This document shows, piece by piece, positions 18,244-27,245 of a DNA stretch of 64,000 bases. The stretch's first letter is position 1. Each line of letters opens with the position of its first letter. The notes beneath the pieces were generated by a model, which did no database searches, was not told the DNA's origin, and worked only from the letters and a program-made list of their open reading frames with translations. The stretch is from Erythrobacter litoralis (GTDB taxonomy: Bacteria; Pseudomonadota; Alphaproteobacteria; Sphingomonadales; Sphingomonadaceae), in the NCBI RefSeq assembly GCF_029760855.1, contig NZ_SOSI01000001.1, positions 372,001-436,000 on the forward strand, read 5' to 3'. Made by a program: the position numbers and the translations under genes.

Positions 18244-19476
18244 GTGGAACTTGCCGACGCCGGATCGCATGGCTTCGATGCCGAGCGCCTGAGGCGCATC
18301 GACGCCTTCCTGAAGACGCAGTATCTCGATACCGGACGGTTCCGGAACGCCCAGGTTCTGGTCGCCCGGAACGGCGAGCCGGTGCATTATTCGCATCAAG
18401 GCCGTTTGCGTGAGGACGGCACGGAGATGCGCGAGGATGCGCTGTTCCGGATTGCTAGCATGACCAAGCCGGTCACCTCGATCGCATTCATGCAACTGGT
18501 CGAGCAGTGCAAGGTCGCGCTCGACGATCCGGTGGCGCGTGTGCTGCCCGAACTGGCGGATGTCGGCGCTTACTCCGGCGGGGGGGGCAGCGTCCCCTTC
18601 GCCCCCGTGAAACGCGGACGGGCAATGCGCTTCGTCGACTTGATGACGCACATGTCCGGACTGACATACGGCTTCCAGAACCGCTCCAGCATCGATGCGG
18701 CCTATCGCGATGCAGAACTCGATTTCGCTCGTGGGCAGCTGGAGTCCGACGAATACATGAAGATCCTCTCCGCCATTCCACTCGAATTCGAGCCGGGAAC
18801 GGGCTGGAATTATTCGATCTCGACCGATGTACTCGGCGTGGCGGTGGAACGCCTGTCGGGCAAAAAGCTCGGCGACTACTTTGCGGAACACATTTTCGGC
18901 CCGCTGGGGATGACCGATACCGGTTTCGACGTCGATCCAAACAAGCAGGACCGACTGACCGACGCCTATGCCTACAGACCCGGCAAGGACCCACGACTGG
19001 TCGACGAAGCAGCGAAATCTCGCATGGTGTATCCAGCCAAATTTCACTCTGGCGGCGGCGGGTTGATCGGCACTATCGCTGACTATCACCGCTTCTGCAC
19101 CATGCTGCTCAACAGGGGCGAATTCGGGGGCGCACGCATCGTCGCGCCCAAGACGCTCGACCTGATGACTGCCAATCACCTGCCCGGCGGGGCGGACCTG
19201 ACCGAAATCAGCCAAAGTTTGTTCAGTGAGGCGAACAATGCCGGCACGGGCTTCGGCTTGGGCTTTGCCATGGTGATGGACCCGGCGAAGACACTGATGC
19301 CGGCCAGTAAAGGCGAATTCTATTGGGGCGGCGCCTATTCAACCGCGTTCTTCGTCGATCCGGTGGAGCGCATCACCATGGTCTTCATGACGCAGCTCTA
19401 TCCGTCCTCCACCTATCCGGTGCGCAGACAGCTGAAGACGCTGATCTATTCGGCGCTAACCGAAAGCTATGTCTGA
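18244..19476 (+). CDS. Beta-lactamase-fold serine hydrolase (EstB/class C type)
   Basis: This is a 410-residue serine hydrolase of the class C beta-lactamase / esterase fold. The nucleophile motif SxxK is ASMTKPVTS, the tyrosine motif is WNYSIST, and a C-terminal HSGGGGL segment occupies the third motif region. No signal peptide is visible, which argues for a cytoplasmic esterase or thioesterase role and against drug resistance. The GTG at 18244 directly follows the stop of the second acyl-CoA dehydrogenase, so it belongs to that acyl metabolism operon. It could cleave an acyl ester or lactone that feeds the dehydrogenases. Confidence 0.88.
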   Translation: MELADAGSHGFDAERLRRIDAFLKTQYLDTGRFRNAQVLVARNGEPVHYSHQGRLREDGTEMREDALFRIASMTKPVTSIAFMQLVEQCKVALDDPVARVLPELADVGAYSGGGGSVPFAPVKRGRAMRFVDLMTHMSGLTYGFQNRSSIDAAYRDAELDFARGQLESDEYMKILSAIPLEFEPGTGWNYSISTDVLGVAVERLSGKKLGDYFAEHIFGPLGMTDTGFDVDPNKQDRLTDAYAYRPGKDPRLVDEAAKSRMVYPAKFHSGGGGLIGTIADYHRFCTMLLNRGEFGGARIVAPKTLDLMTANHLPGGADLTEISQSLFSEANNAGTGFGLGFAMVMDPAKTLMPASKGEFYWGGAYSTAFFVDPVERITMVFMTQLYPSSTYPVRRQLKTLIYSALTESYV

Positions 19477-19489
19477 CCTGCGGGGAGAA

Positions 19490-19563
19490 TGGAGGCCCGA
19501 GCCGGAATCGAACCGGCGTGCAAGGATTTGCAGTCCTCTGCGTAACCACTCCGCCATCGGGCC
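19490..19563 (-). tRNA. tRNA-Cys (GCA)
   Basis: Read on the minus strand, the acceptor stem is GGCCCGA paired with TCGGGCC. The anticodon stem-loop GGACTGCAAATCC gives anticodon GCA, and the T-arm is CCGGTTCGATTCCGG. The discriminator is U, as usual for Cys, and CCA is encoded. The gene is 74 bases long and lies between a hydrolase and a thioesterase gene on the other strand. Confidence 0.96.
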
Positions 19564-19662
19564 CCGATGTGCGAGAAGCGGCGAGGTAGCGGGTCTGACG
19601 CGCCTTTGCAATCGGCTATTGAGGGCTGGACGCCGGCACGGCGATTGGCCAAGCATCCCGGC

Positions 19663-20442
19663 ATGAATATCGCCTCGCTCACCGAGCCCGTTACCGCCGA
19701 TGGCGGTCCCGTCACCCTCCCCGATGCCGACAAATGGATGCAGGGCCGCACACTTTACGGCGGCGCGTCCGCCCTCGTCGCCTATACGGCGGTCCGGCGT
19801 GCGTTTTCCGACCTGCCACCACTGCGCGCAGCCCAGATCGGCTTCGTCGGACCGGTCGGCGAAAGTTTCGAAGTCAGGCGCGAGATCGTGCGGCAGGGGC
19901 GCAATGTCACCCAGGTGCGCAGCGAACTGGTCGGCGAGAAAGGCGTGCTGCTGACGGCCCTCTGGTTGTTCGGTGAAGAGCGCGAAGCGAACGCCCTGCA
20001 CGCGGCGGACCCGGTCGAAGACTGGCCCGGCCCGCCCGGCGAGCGCGAGGATGCCATGAACGGCAAGGGCCCTGCCTTCATCACCGAGAATTTCGAGATC
20101 CGCCGTGCTCAGGAAGAGCGCGGTCCCGGCAAGCCGGTAGTGCGCCGCTGGGCACGGCTGACCGATCGGGAGACGCTCGATCCCGTATCGGGCATCATCC
20201 TGATGGGCGACGTCCTGCCGCCCGGCGCGATGCGTGCGATGCAGCGGCAGGGACCGCTAAGTTCGATCAACTGGAGCTTCAACCTGCTCGATCCCGAACC
20301 GACGACGACCGACGGCTGGTGGCTGGCCGAAGCCGCGTGCCAGCACGCCGACGCGGGCTATTCTTCCGAGCGGCTGCGCTTGTGGAACGTCGACGGCAAG
20401 CAGGTGCTCGACGGGATGCAGAGCGCCGCGATTTTCGGCTGA
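19663..20442 (+). CDS. Acyl-CoA thioesterase family protein (hotdog fold)
   Basis: This 259-residue protein reads like a double-hotdog acyl-CoA thioesterase: an N-terminal half with WMQGRTLYGGASALVAYTAV and IGFVGPVGESFEVRREIVRQGRN, and a C-terminal half with SSINWSFNLLDPE and WWLAEAACQHADAGYSSERL. Such enzymes hydrolyse acyl-CoA to free acid and CoA. I chose the ATG at 19663; a longer reading would run back into the tRNA-Cys gene. It sits among acyl-CoA dehydrogenase and crotonase genes, consistent with fatty or branched acid turnover. The substrate is not determinable. Confidence 0.85.
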   Translation: MNIASLTEPVTADGGPVTLPDADKWMQGRTLYGGASALVAYTAVRRAFSDLPPLRAAQIGFVGPVGESFEVRREIVRQGRNVTQVRSELVGEKGVLLTALWLFGEEREANALHAADPVEDWPGPPGEREDAMNGKGPAFITENFEIRRAQEERGPGKPVVRRWARLTDRETLDPVSGIILMGDVLPPGAMRAMQRQGPLSSINWSFNLLDPEPTTTDGWWLAEAACQHADAGYSSERLRLWNVDGKQVLDGMQSAAIFG

Positions 20443-20464
20443 CCTAGTCCTCCGGAAGGCTAAC

Positions 20465-21271
20465 CTAGTCTTCCGGAAAAGTCGGCGCGCGCTTCTGCAT
20501 TGCCGCCATGACCGCCTCGATCTGGTTGGGTTTGCGGATCACCTGATCCTGCTCCTCGCTTTCAGCCAGCAGGATGGCGTCGCCGTTCTCGTCGTGCATC
20601 GCCTTGAACAGTCGCTTTGCCCCGCGCACGGCATGCGGGTTCTTCGTCGCGATCTCATCCGCAATGGCATTGGCGCGGGCGAGCGGATCCTCCTCCACGA
20701 AAGTTGCGAGGCCCAACTGCCGGGCTTCTTCGCCCGAAAATTCGCGATTGGTATAGACGAGTTCGCGCAGCACATCGTCGCGCACCAGTCCCCGCCAAAG
20801 GGCATAGCCGCCCATGTCGGGAACCAGTCCCCATTTCATCTCCATGATCGCCATCCGCGTATCAGAACGAACGATCCGGATGTCTGCCCCGCTGGCGATC
20901 TGGAGCCCGCCGCCGAAGCATACGCCGTGGACTGCCGCGATGACGGGCGCCGGGCAATCGCGCCACACGGTCGCGGCATATTGCGCGCGGTTGGCGTTCC
21001 CGTGCGTACGGTCGGCCAGCGGGCGGTTTTCGCCAGTGGGAGCAGCGGCGAAGCTGGAGGTATCGAGCCCGGCGCAAAAGGCCTTGCCCTCGCCCGACAG
21101 CACGACCGCGCGCACGCCCTTCAGCGTCGATACGTGTTCCCCCGCCGCGATTATGGCGTCGAACTGCTCGGGATCGAGCGCGTTCATCTTGTCGCCGCGC
21201 GTGAAGCGCACATGCGCCACGCCATTATCGCTCACCTCGATCGCGACCCGATCGCTCGAAAATTCGCTCAT
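20465..21271 (-). CDS. Crotonase / enoyl-CoA hydratase family protein
   Basis: This is a 268-residue crotonase-fold protein with AVVLSGEGKAFCAGLD (oxyanion hole region) and AAVHGVCFGGGLQIASGADIRI (second oxyanion segment). Crotonases act on acyl-CoA thioesters as hydratases, isomerases or hydrolases. The sequence VPDMGGYALWRGLV, with D where many hydratases carry a catalytic Glu, suggests an isomerase- or hydrolase-like activity and not classical hydration; this is tentative. Its start overlaps the stop of the upstream aminotransferase by 4 bases, so the two are co-translated. Confidence 0.9.
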   Translation of the reverse strand: MSEFSSDRVAIEVSDNGVAHVRFTRGDKMNALDPEQFDAIIAAGEHVSTLKGVRAVVLSGEGKAFCAGLDTSSFAAAPTGENRPLADRTHGNANRAQYAATVWRDCPAPVIAAVHGVCFGGGLQIASGADIRIVRSDTRMAIMEMKWGLVPDMGGYALWRGLVRDDVLRELVYTNREFSGEEARQLGLATFVEEDPLARANAIADEIATKNPHAVRGAKRLFKAMHDENGDAILLAESEEQDQVIRKPNQIEAVMAAMQKRAPTFPED

Positions 21272-22470
21272 TCCGTCTCTCCCGGTTTGGCCGCCCCTTC
21301 TGAAAGGAAGCGCTTCACGTTACGCGCCGCCTGCCGGATGCGCTGTTCATTCTCGACCATGGCGATGCGGACATAGCCCTCGCCCTCCTCACCATAGCCG
21401 ACACCTGCTGCCACGGCCACGCCGGCCCGTTCGAGCAATTGCTTGGAAAATTCGAGGCTGCCGACGTCTTGGAAAGCCTCTGGGATCGGCGCCCACGCGA
21501 ACATGCTGGCGGGGGGCACGGGAATGTCCCACCCGGCGCGGCCGAAGCTTTCCACCATCACGTCGCGCCGATGCTGGTAGCGCTTGCGGTTTTCCTCGAC
21601 CACATCTTGCGGCCCGTTCAACGCCGCCACCGCCGCGGCCTGTATCGGGGTGAACGCGCCGTAATCGAGATAGCTTTTCACGCGCGTCAAGGCTGCGATC
21701 AGCTTCTGGTTGCCGACCGCGAAGCCCATGCGCCAGCCGGCCATCGAATAGGTCTTCGACATCGAGGTGAACTCGACCGCGACGTCCTTGGCCCCCGGCA
21801 CTTCGAGAATCGAGCGGGTCGGCTTGCCGTCGTAGTACAGTTCGGAATAGGCAAGGTCGGACATGACCCACACCGAATTTTCGCGTGCCCAGTCCACCAG
21901 CCGATCGTAGAAGGCGAGGTCGACCGTCTCGGCGGTGGGGTTGCTCGGATAATTGACGACCAGAACGGTCGGGCGCGGCACGGTGAACGCCATCGCATTG
22001 TCGAGCGCCTTCCAGTAATGTTCGTCCGGCGTCGTCGGCACGCTGCGGATGGTGGCCCCGGCGATGATGAAGCCGAAGGTGTGGATGGGATAGCTCGGGC
22101 TTGGCGCGAGGACCACATCGCCCGGTGCGGTGATGGCGGTGGCCATCGAAGACAGCCCCTCTTTCGAACCCATCGTGACGACGACTTCGCGTTCCGGATC
22201 GAGCTCGACGCCGAACCGCCGGGCGTAATAATTCGCCTGCGCCTTGCGCAGCCCGGGAATGCCCTTCGACTGCGAATAGCCATGCGCGCCCGGCTTCGCC
22301 GCGACCTCGCACAGCTTGTCGGTCACGTGCTTGGGCGGCGGATGGTCGGGATTGCCCATGCCGAGATCGATGATGTCCCGCCCCGATTGCCGCGCCGCAT
22401 GCCGCATCGCGTTGACTTCCGCGATGACATAGGGCGGCAGGCGTTTGATGCGGTAGAATTCCTCGGACAT
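21268..22470 (-). CDS. alaC: AlaC-like pyridoxal-phosphate aminotransferase
   Basis: This is a 400-residue class I/II aminotransferase. The N-terminus (FYRIKRLPPYVIAEVNAM, IIDLGMGNPDHPPPKHV) and HGYSQSKGIPGLRKA match the AlaC (glutamate-pyruvate transaminase) subgroup. The PLP lysine lies in SMSKTYSMAGWRMGFAVG. AlaC makes alanine from pyruvate and glutamate. The ATG at 22470 follows a GAGAGGGAC ribosome site; a longer reading would extend into the divergent PHA synthase promoter. It is coupled to a crotonase gene, an unusual pairing. Some members of this group are annotated as LL-diaminopimelate or methionine aminotransferases. Confidence 0.88.
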   Translation of the reverse strand: MSEEFYRIKRLPPYVIAEVNAMRHAARQSGRDIIDLGMGNPDHPPPKHVTDKLCEVAAKPGAHGYSQSKGIPGLRKAQANYYARRFGVELDPEREVVVTMGSKEGLSSMATAITAPGDVVLAPSPSYPIHTFGFIIAGATIRSVPTTPDEHYWKALDNAMAFTVPRPTVLVVNYPSNPTAETVDLAFYDRLVDWARENSVWVMSDLAYSELYYDGKPTRSILEVPGAKDVAVEFTSMSKTYSMAGWRMGFAVGNQKLIAALTRVKSYLDYGAFTPIQAAAVAALNGPQDVVEENRKRYQHRRDVMVESFGRAGWDIPVPPASMFAWAPIPEAFQDVGSLEFSKQLLERAGVAVAAGVGYGEEGEGYVRIAMVENEQRIRQAARNVKRFLSEGAAKPGETE

Positions 22471-22615
22471 CGTCCCTCTCATTGGCAAATGCCCGCCGGT
22501 GATAGAACATCGCGCGGACGGCGCAACGGCACTGGTGCAAAGGTTGCGCGTATCTTCTACACGAGACCAAAGGCGGCCTTGCACGTCGCCTATCCCTGCG
22601 AAGAGGAGCCAGCCT

Positions 22616-24478
22616 GTGACCGAGTCCGCCGACCAGATGACCAAGATGTTCGAAGACCAGATGAAGATGAGCCAGGCGCTGTTCGCCCCGATGCTCGGCA
22701 ACATGACGGCTCAGAGCTCCGCGCCCGCGGATATGCAGCACTGGGCCGAAGTCGGCACGAAACTGCAGACGATGTGGATGCAGTATCAGGCTGAGCAAAT
22801 GGCCAATCCGCAGGCGCTGGTCTCCTATTTCGACCCGTCGCGCTGGATGGCGCTCGCCTCCAGCTGGTACAAGCAGATGCCGATTGCGCAGGCGGAACAA
22901 CAGAAGGCGCTAATGGAAGAAGGGTTCCGGCTGTGGGAACAGGTCCTGGGTCAATACGGCTTTGGTCCGAAAGCGGGGGAAAAGAGCGAGGGCGAGCCGG
23001 ACCTACCGCGCAAGGATCGTCGGTTCTCCGACGAGCGCTGGCGTGCGCATCCCGCCTTCGCGCTGATCCACCAGACCTATCTTTTCCTCGCCGAACGGGT
23101 TTCGGAAATGGTTGAGAACATGGAAGGCCTCACCCCCCAGCAGCGCGAGCAATTGCGCTTCACCACCAAGGCGGTGACCGAAGCGGCGAGCCCAGCGAAC
23201 TTCCCGATGCTCAATCCGGTCGTGCTCGAGCGGACGCTGGAAAGCCGGGGTGAGAACCTGGTCAAGGGCATGGAGCACTTGCTAGCCGACATGCGCAAAG
23301 GCCAGCTCAGCCATACCGATGCAAGCGCGTTCAAACTGGGCGAGAATATCGCGACCACGCCCGGCAAGGTCGTTTACGAAACCCCACTGTATCAGCTAAT
23401 CCAGTATACGCCGACAACGGAGAAGGTGCTGGAAACCCCGCTCCTGATCTTCCCGCCATGGATCAACCGCTTCTACATCCTCGATCTCAACGAGAAGAAA
23501 AGTTTCGTGCGTTGGGTAGTCGAGCAGGGCGTGAGCGTCTTCATGGTCAGCTGGAAGTCCGCCGATGCGAGCATGAAAGACGTCGTCTGGGACGATTACG
23601 TGCGTTCACAGATCGAAGCGATCGACGTCGTTCGCGAGCGACTGGATGTGGAGAACGTCCACACCATCGGCTATTGCGTTGCCGGTACCACCCTCACCGC
23701 GACGTTGTCGCTGATGCATACACGCGGCGATGCCGACAAGGTGAAGAGCGCGACATTCTTTACCGCGCAGGTCGATTTCGAAGAGGCTGGCGACCTTCTC
23801 AATTTCGTCGACGATCAGCAACTGGCGACGGTCGAGGCGCTGAGCCCCGAGGGGTATCTCGACGGGCGATACATGGCTGCGACCTTCAACATGCTGCGCG
23901 GCACCGACCTTATCTGGAACTACGTCGTCAACAATTACATGCTGGGCGAGGAATATCCCGCCTTCGATCTGCTGCATTGGAATGGCGACGTCACCAATCT
24001 TCCTGCCAAGTGGCACCAGCAATATCTGCGCGATCTCTACCGCGACAACAAGCTGGTCGAGGCTGGTACCTTGTCGGTCGACGGGGAGAAGATCGACCTC
24101 GGCAGTGTGAAGACCCCCACCTATGTTCAGGCAGGCAAGGAAGACCATATCGCGCCTGCTGAAAGCGTGTGGAAGATCACCCACCATTTCAGCGGTCCGG
24201 TCAAATTCGTCCTTGCCGGATCCGGCCATATCGCCGGCGTCGTCAATCCGCCCGACGCGAAGAAGTACCAGTACTGGACCAATGATGCATCGGTTCGCAC
24301 ATTGGATGAATTCCGCGACGGAGCGGAGGAACATCCCGGAAGCTGGTGGCCGGACTGGATTGAATGGCTGCGCGAACAGGCACCCGAGACGGTTGCAGCA
24401 AATGGCAATAGGAAACCTGGCGGAAAGGGTGACAGGGTGATTGAGGATGCACCCGGACGTTACGTCATGGCGAGATAG
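22616..24478 (+). CDS. phaC: Class I poly(3-hydroxyalkanoate) synthase
   Basis: This is a 620-residue class I PHA synthase, which polymerises hydroxyacyl-CoA into storage granules. It has the N-terminal helical region (FDPSRWMALASSWYKQ), TPGKVVYETPLYQLIQY, PLLIFPPWINRFYILDL, and the lipase-like box GYCVAGT with catalytic C354. The Asp/His region reads KEDHIAP and AGSGHIAGVVNPP. The box has Ala where many synthases have Gly. I chose GTG at 22616 because AAGAGGAG lies 8 bases upstream; an ATG seven codons later is an alternative. A phasin gene with its own promoter region follows. Confidence 0.96.
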   Translation: MTESADQMTKMFEDQMKMSQALFAPMLGNMTAQSSAPADMQHWAEVGTKLQTMWMQYQAEQMANPQALVSYFDPSRWMALASSWYKQMPIAQAEQQKALMEEGFRLWEQVLGQYGFGPKAGEKSEGEPDLPRKDRRFSDERWRAHPAFALIHQTYLFLAERVSEMVENMEGLTPQQREQLRFTTKAVTEAASPANFPMLNPVVLERTLESRGENLVKGMEHLLADMRKGQLSHTDASAFKLGENIATTPGKVVYETPLYQLIQYTPTTEKVLETPLLIFPPWINRFYILDLNEKKSFVRWVVEQGVSVFMVSWKSADASMKDVVWDDYVRSQIEAIDVVRERLDVENVHTIGYCVAGTTLTATLSLMHTRGDADKVKSATFFTAQVDFEEAGDLLNFVDDQQLATVEALSPEGYLDGRYMAATFNMLRGTDLIWNYVVNNYMLGEEYPAFDLLHWNGDVTNLPAKWHQQYLRDLYRDNKLVEAGTLSVDGEKIDLGSVKTPTYVQAGKEDHIAPAESVWKITHHFSGPVKFVLAGSGHIAGVVNPPDAKKYQYWTNDASVRTLDEFRDGAEEHPGSWWPDWIEWLREQAPETVAANGNRKPGGKGDRVIEDAPGRYVMAR

Positions 24479-24507
24479 CGCCGCTACAACACGGTTCATC
24501 GCACGTT

Positions 24508-24569
24508 TTGTGCAGTGCACAATAATTCGCTTGACCGCAGCTGGCGGATTACTAAATTGTGCACTGCAA
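24508..24569 (+). promoter_or_regulatory. Phasin promoter flanked by inverted TGC-rich operators
   Basis: A promoter-like TTGACC (24531-24536) and TAAATT (24553-24558) are 16 bases apart. They are bracketed by two copies of the same site in opposite orientation: GCAGTGCACAA at 24512-24522, inside the palindrome TTGTGCAGTGCACAA, and its complement TTGTGCACTGC at 24557-24567. The arrangement is what a repressor would use. TGC-N3-GCA sites are known for PhaR, the PHA-responsive repressor of phasin genes, so PhaR control is a good inference. Confidence 0.72.
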
Positions 24570-24585
24570 CAAAAGCAGGTGAACC

Positions 24586-25413
24586 ATGGCCGAAAGCCAG
24601 AACAAGTCCGGGAAGTTTCAGAAGCGGAATTCGAAATCTGCCGATAGTCAAAGCGGCGATACCGTCGATCTAAAGTCTATTGCGGCAGCGGTCGAAGCCA
24701 AGACGTCCGCCCCGGCGGAAGCCGAGAAGGTGGCAGAGGCGGTCGACAGTACGCCCGACGCAGGATCGTCTGAGTCGTTTGATACGGTGAATGCCCAAGC
24801 TACCCTGGCGGAAACACCTGAACCAAAGAAAGCGACACGCCCGGCCAAAAAGCCGGTAAACGCCAAGCCGTCCGCTAAGAAGTCCGTTTCGAAAAAGAAG
24901 GTGGTCAGAACTGCCACTTCTGATCGAGCGCCTACCCCCCCTATTGAAACCAAGGAATCCGTCATGGAAAATGTGAACCAGCAGAATGCCGAACAGATCG
25001 CCGACAAGACCAAGGAAATGGCCAGCGACATGCAGAACCGCATGACCTCTGCTTACGAGAAGAGCTCCGAAATGACTTCGGAAGCCGTCGAGTTCCAGAA
25101 GGGCAACGTCGAAGCGATGGTCGAATCCAGCCGTATCCTCGTATCCGGCATGCAGAACATGGGCCGCACCTATGTCGAGGAAGCGCGCAGCGCCGCCGAA
25201 GCGATGCAGGACGACGTGAAGAAAATGGCCGCGATCAAGTCGCCGACCGAACTCTTCCAGCTTCAGGGCGAAATCGCTCGCCGCAACTTCGACGCGATGG
25301 TCGCCACCGCCTCGAAGAACACCGAAGCCATGATGAAGCTCGCCAACGATGCGTTCGCTCCGATGTCGAACCGCATGAGCCTGGCTGCCGAAAAGGTTTC
25401 GAAGGCCGCGTAA
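24586..25413 (+). CDS. Phasin with long low-complexity N-terminal tail
   Basis: Phasins coat PHA granules. Residues 127-275 are a typical phasin helical region, rich in Ala, Glu, Met and Gln ([25 protein letters not shown] split by short turns, [33 protein letters not shown]). The first 126 residues are different: low complexity, acidic at first and then Lys/Pro/Ala-rich ([20 protein letters not shown]). An internal ATG at 24964 would give just the phasin core. The basic tail could bind DNA or the nucleoid, as in PHA-associated nucleoid proteins, but this is a guess. The gene follows phaC and has its own operator-like promoter. Confidence 0.9.
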   Translation: MAESQNKSGKFQKRNSKSADSQSGDTVDLKSIAAAVEAKTSAPAEAEKVAEAVDSTPDAGSSESFDTVNAQATLAETPEPKKATRPAKKPVNAKPSAKKSVSKKKVVRTATSDRAPTPPIETKESVMENVNQQNAEQIADKTKEMASDMQNRMTSAYEKSSEMTSEAVEFQKGNVEAMVESSRILVSGMQNMGRTYVEEARSAAEAMQDDVKKMAAIKSPTELFQLQGEIARRNFDAMVATASKNTEAMMKLANDAFAPMSNRMSLAAEKVSKAA

Positions 25414-25453
25414 CTGGCTTGCCCGCCCCGGCGGGCACTACGAAGCACCGATG

Positions 25454-25485
25454 GGGCCGAGCGGGAAACCGTTCGGCCCTTTTCT
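25454..25485 (+). terminator. Rho-independent terminator after the phasin gene
   Basis: GGGCCGA (25454-25460) pairs with TCGGCCC (25473-25479), followed by TTTTCT. A second, smaller GC hairpin (GCCCGCC with GGCGGGC, about 25422-25437) precedes it. Confidence 0.85.
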
Positions 25486-25558
25486 ATTGCAAGCCTCGCC
25501 CCATATAGGCCCCTCGCGGCTTGCGAACGCCCTCCCCCATACGATAGTGCAGCGACCC

Positions 25559-25924
25559 ATGACGATTCAGCACCCTCTTTTCCCGATCACCGCCGCCGAA
25601 CCCGGCGAAGACGATCCGAACGAGGGTGACGGTCAGGTCAGCATCGCGACGAAAACGCGAACGAAGCCGAAGAAGCCAAGCCAGTACAAAGTGCTGCTGC
25701 TGAACGACGATTATACACCGATGGAATTCGTCGTCATCGTCCTCAAGCGCTTCTTCCGCATGGACATGGAAGAAGCGACGCGCGTGATGCTGCACGTCCA
25801 TCAAAAAGGCGTCGGCGTTTGTGGTATCTTTCCTTACGAAGTCGCGGAAACCAAGGTGACGCAGGTCATGGATTTCGCGCGCGAAAATCAGCATCCGCTG
25901 CAATGTACGCTCGAAAAGGCATGA
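25559..25924 (+). CDS. clpS: ClpS adaptor for N-end rule degradation
   Basis: ClpS hands proteins with destabilising N-terminal residues to the ClpA unfoldase. The 121-residue protein has an extended flexible N-terminus and then the ClpS core [54 protein letters not shown], in which the Asp-Asp and Met residues of the substrate pocket are recognisable. I chose the ATG at 25559. clpA does not follow here; the next gene is lptF, 77 bases downstream. The aat gene for the same degradation pathway lies about 15 kb away at 41391. Confidence 0.96.
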   Translation: MTIQHPLFPITAAEPGEDDPNEGDGQVSIATKTRTKPKKPSQYKVLLLNDDYTPMEFVVIVLKRFFRMDMEEATRVMLHVHQKGVGVCGIFPYEVAETKVTQVMDFARENQHPLQCTLEKA

Positions 25925-26001
25925 CGACGTAATGGCGGCATGACGGCCGCCGCGATATTCGTTAGGGCCGCGTTCAACCCTTTCCTGCGAGCGGACCTTC
26001 C

Positions 26002-27240
26002 GTGTTCAACTTCCTTCCCGCCATAGATCGCTATATCTTCAAGCTCGTCATCGTACCGATGCTGGGCGTGTTCGCGATTGCGGCGTCCCTGCTCACCCTC
26101 GACAAGATGCTGCGCCTGTTGGATTTCGTCGCGGTCGAGGGCGGACCGGTGGGCGTCGTATTCAAGATGCTGGCCACCATGATCCCGGAATATGCCAGCC
26201 TCGCCATTCCGCTCGGCTTGCTGCTCGGCATTCTCCTCGCTTTCCGCAAATTGGCGACCTCGAGCGAGCTCGACGTGTTTCGCGCGGTGGGCATGAGTTA
26301 CGGCCGGCTGCTACGCGTCCCATACATGATCGCGCTCGCGCTGATGGCGCTGAACGTTGCCATCGTCTTCTTTATCCAGCCGATCTCGCGCTATACTTAT
26401 GAAAGGCTAGAATACGAACTGCGCTCCGGAGCGCTCGGTGCGTCGATCAAAGTCGGGGAATTCACCACGCTGGGCGACCAGATGGCGCTTCGGATAGACG
26501 AGAGCGAGGATGACGGGCGTCAGCTCAACGGTATCTTCGCACGGGTCGGTAGCGATGACGGGCAAGTCCTGTCGATCTCGGCCCGGCAGGGCGCATTTCT
26601 CGCCACGGAAGACAATCCCGATACGATCATCCTGCGCCTGAACGACGGCACTATCGTTCAGGACAACGGCACCGCCACGCCGCGCGTCCTCACTTTCACC
26701 CGCCATGACCTCCCGATCGACCTTCCGGCGATGGAACGGTTTCGTGCGCGCGGCGACGAAACGCGCGAATTCATTCTGCCCGAACTGTTGCAGATCGGCT
26801 GGTCGCGCGAGCAGCCGTCCGATGTGCGGGATGCCAGCCAGGCAAGCTTCAATTTCCGGCTTGTCGAGGTGGTCATGATGGCCTTGATGCCGCTGCTTGC
26901 CGTGGCTTTGGGTATCCCGCCCAAGCGATCGACCAGCGCGCTCGGCGTGTTCCTGTCGATCGTGATGGTCGTCGCCTATCACAAGGTCAATCAATACGGC
27001 GAGGATATCGCGACGCTCGGACGGGTCGATCCGATCCTTGCCCTATGGGGGCCGTTCCTCGTCTTCGCGGCGCTGATCCTGTGGATGTACTGGCGCGTGG
27101 CGTTCGTTCCGGGCGGGCAGGCCATCGGGGCGCTCGAAACATGGTTCGGAAAACTGGTCGCACGGATCAGTCGGATATTTCGCCGCAAACGGCGACGCCG
27201 CTACCCGAATAGCGACGCCGAAGCGATGCCGGCCGAATAA
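26002..27240 (+). CDS. lptF: LPS export system permease LptF
   Basis: LptF is one of the two inner-membrane permeases that extract lipopolysaccharide with LptB2 and pass it to LptC. The 412-residue protein starts FNFLPAIDRYIFKLVIVPML. It has three N-terminal helices, a periplasmic beta-jellyroll (about residues 135-270) and three C-terminal helices (FNFRLVEVVMMALMPLLAVALG). SELDVFRAVGMSYGRLLRV is a family motif. The C-terminus carries an Arg-rich tail. The start is GTG at 26002. lptG follows after 5 bases. Confidence 0.93.
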   Translation: MFNFLPAIDRYIFKLVIVPMLGVFAIAASLLTLDKMLRLLDFVAVEGGPVGVVFKMLATMIPEYASLAIPLGLLLGILLAFRKLATSSELDVFRAVGMSYGRLLRVPYMIALALMALNVAIVFFIQPISRYTYERLEYELRSGALGASIKVGEFTTLGDQMALRIDESEDDGRQLNGIFARVGSDDGQVLSISARQGAFLATEDNPDTIILRLNDGTIVQDNGTATPRVLTFTRHDLPIDLPAMERFRARGDETREFILPELLQIGWSREQPSDVRDASQASFNFRLVEVVMMALMPLLAVALGIPPKRSTSALGVFLSIVMVVAYHKVNQYGEDIATLGRVDPILALWGPFLVFAALILWMYWRVAFVPGGQAIGALETWFGKLVARISRIFRRKRRRRYPNSDAEAMPAE

Positions 27241-27245
27241 GACTT

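Noticed and set aside
18244..19476. True beta-lactamase (drug resistance)
   Set aside because: There is no signal peptide and the gene is coupled to acyl-CoA dehydrogenases. The SxxK and tyrosine motifs fit esterase relatives just as well.
26407..26994. Antisense open frame within lptF
   Set aside because: The plus strand encodes a clear LptF; the antisense translation is a compositional shadow.
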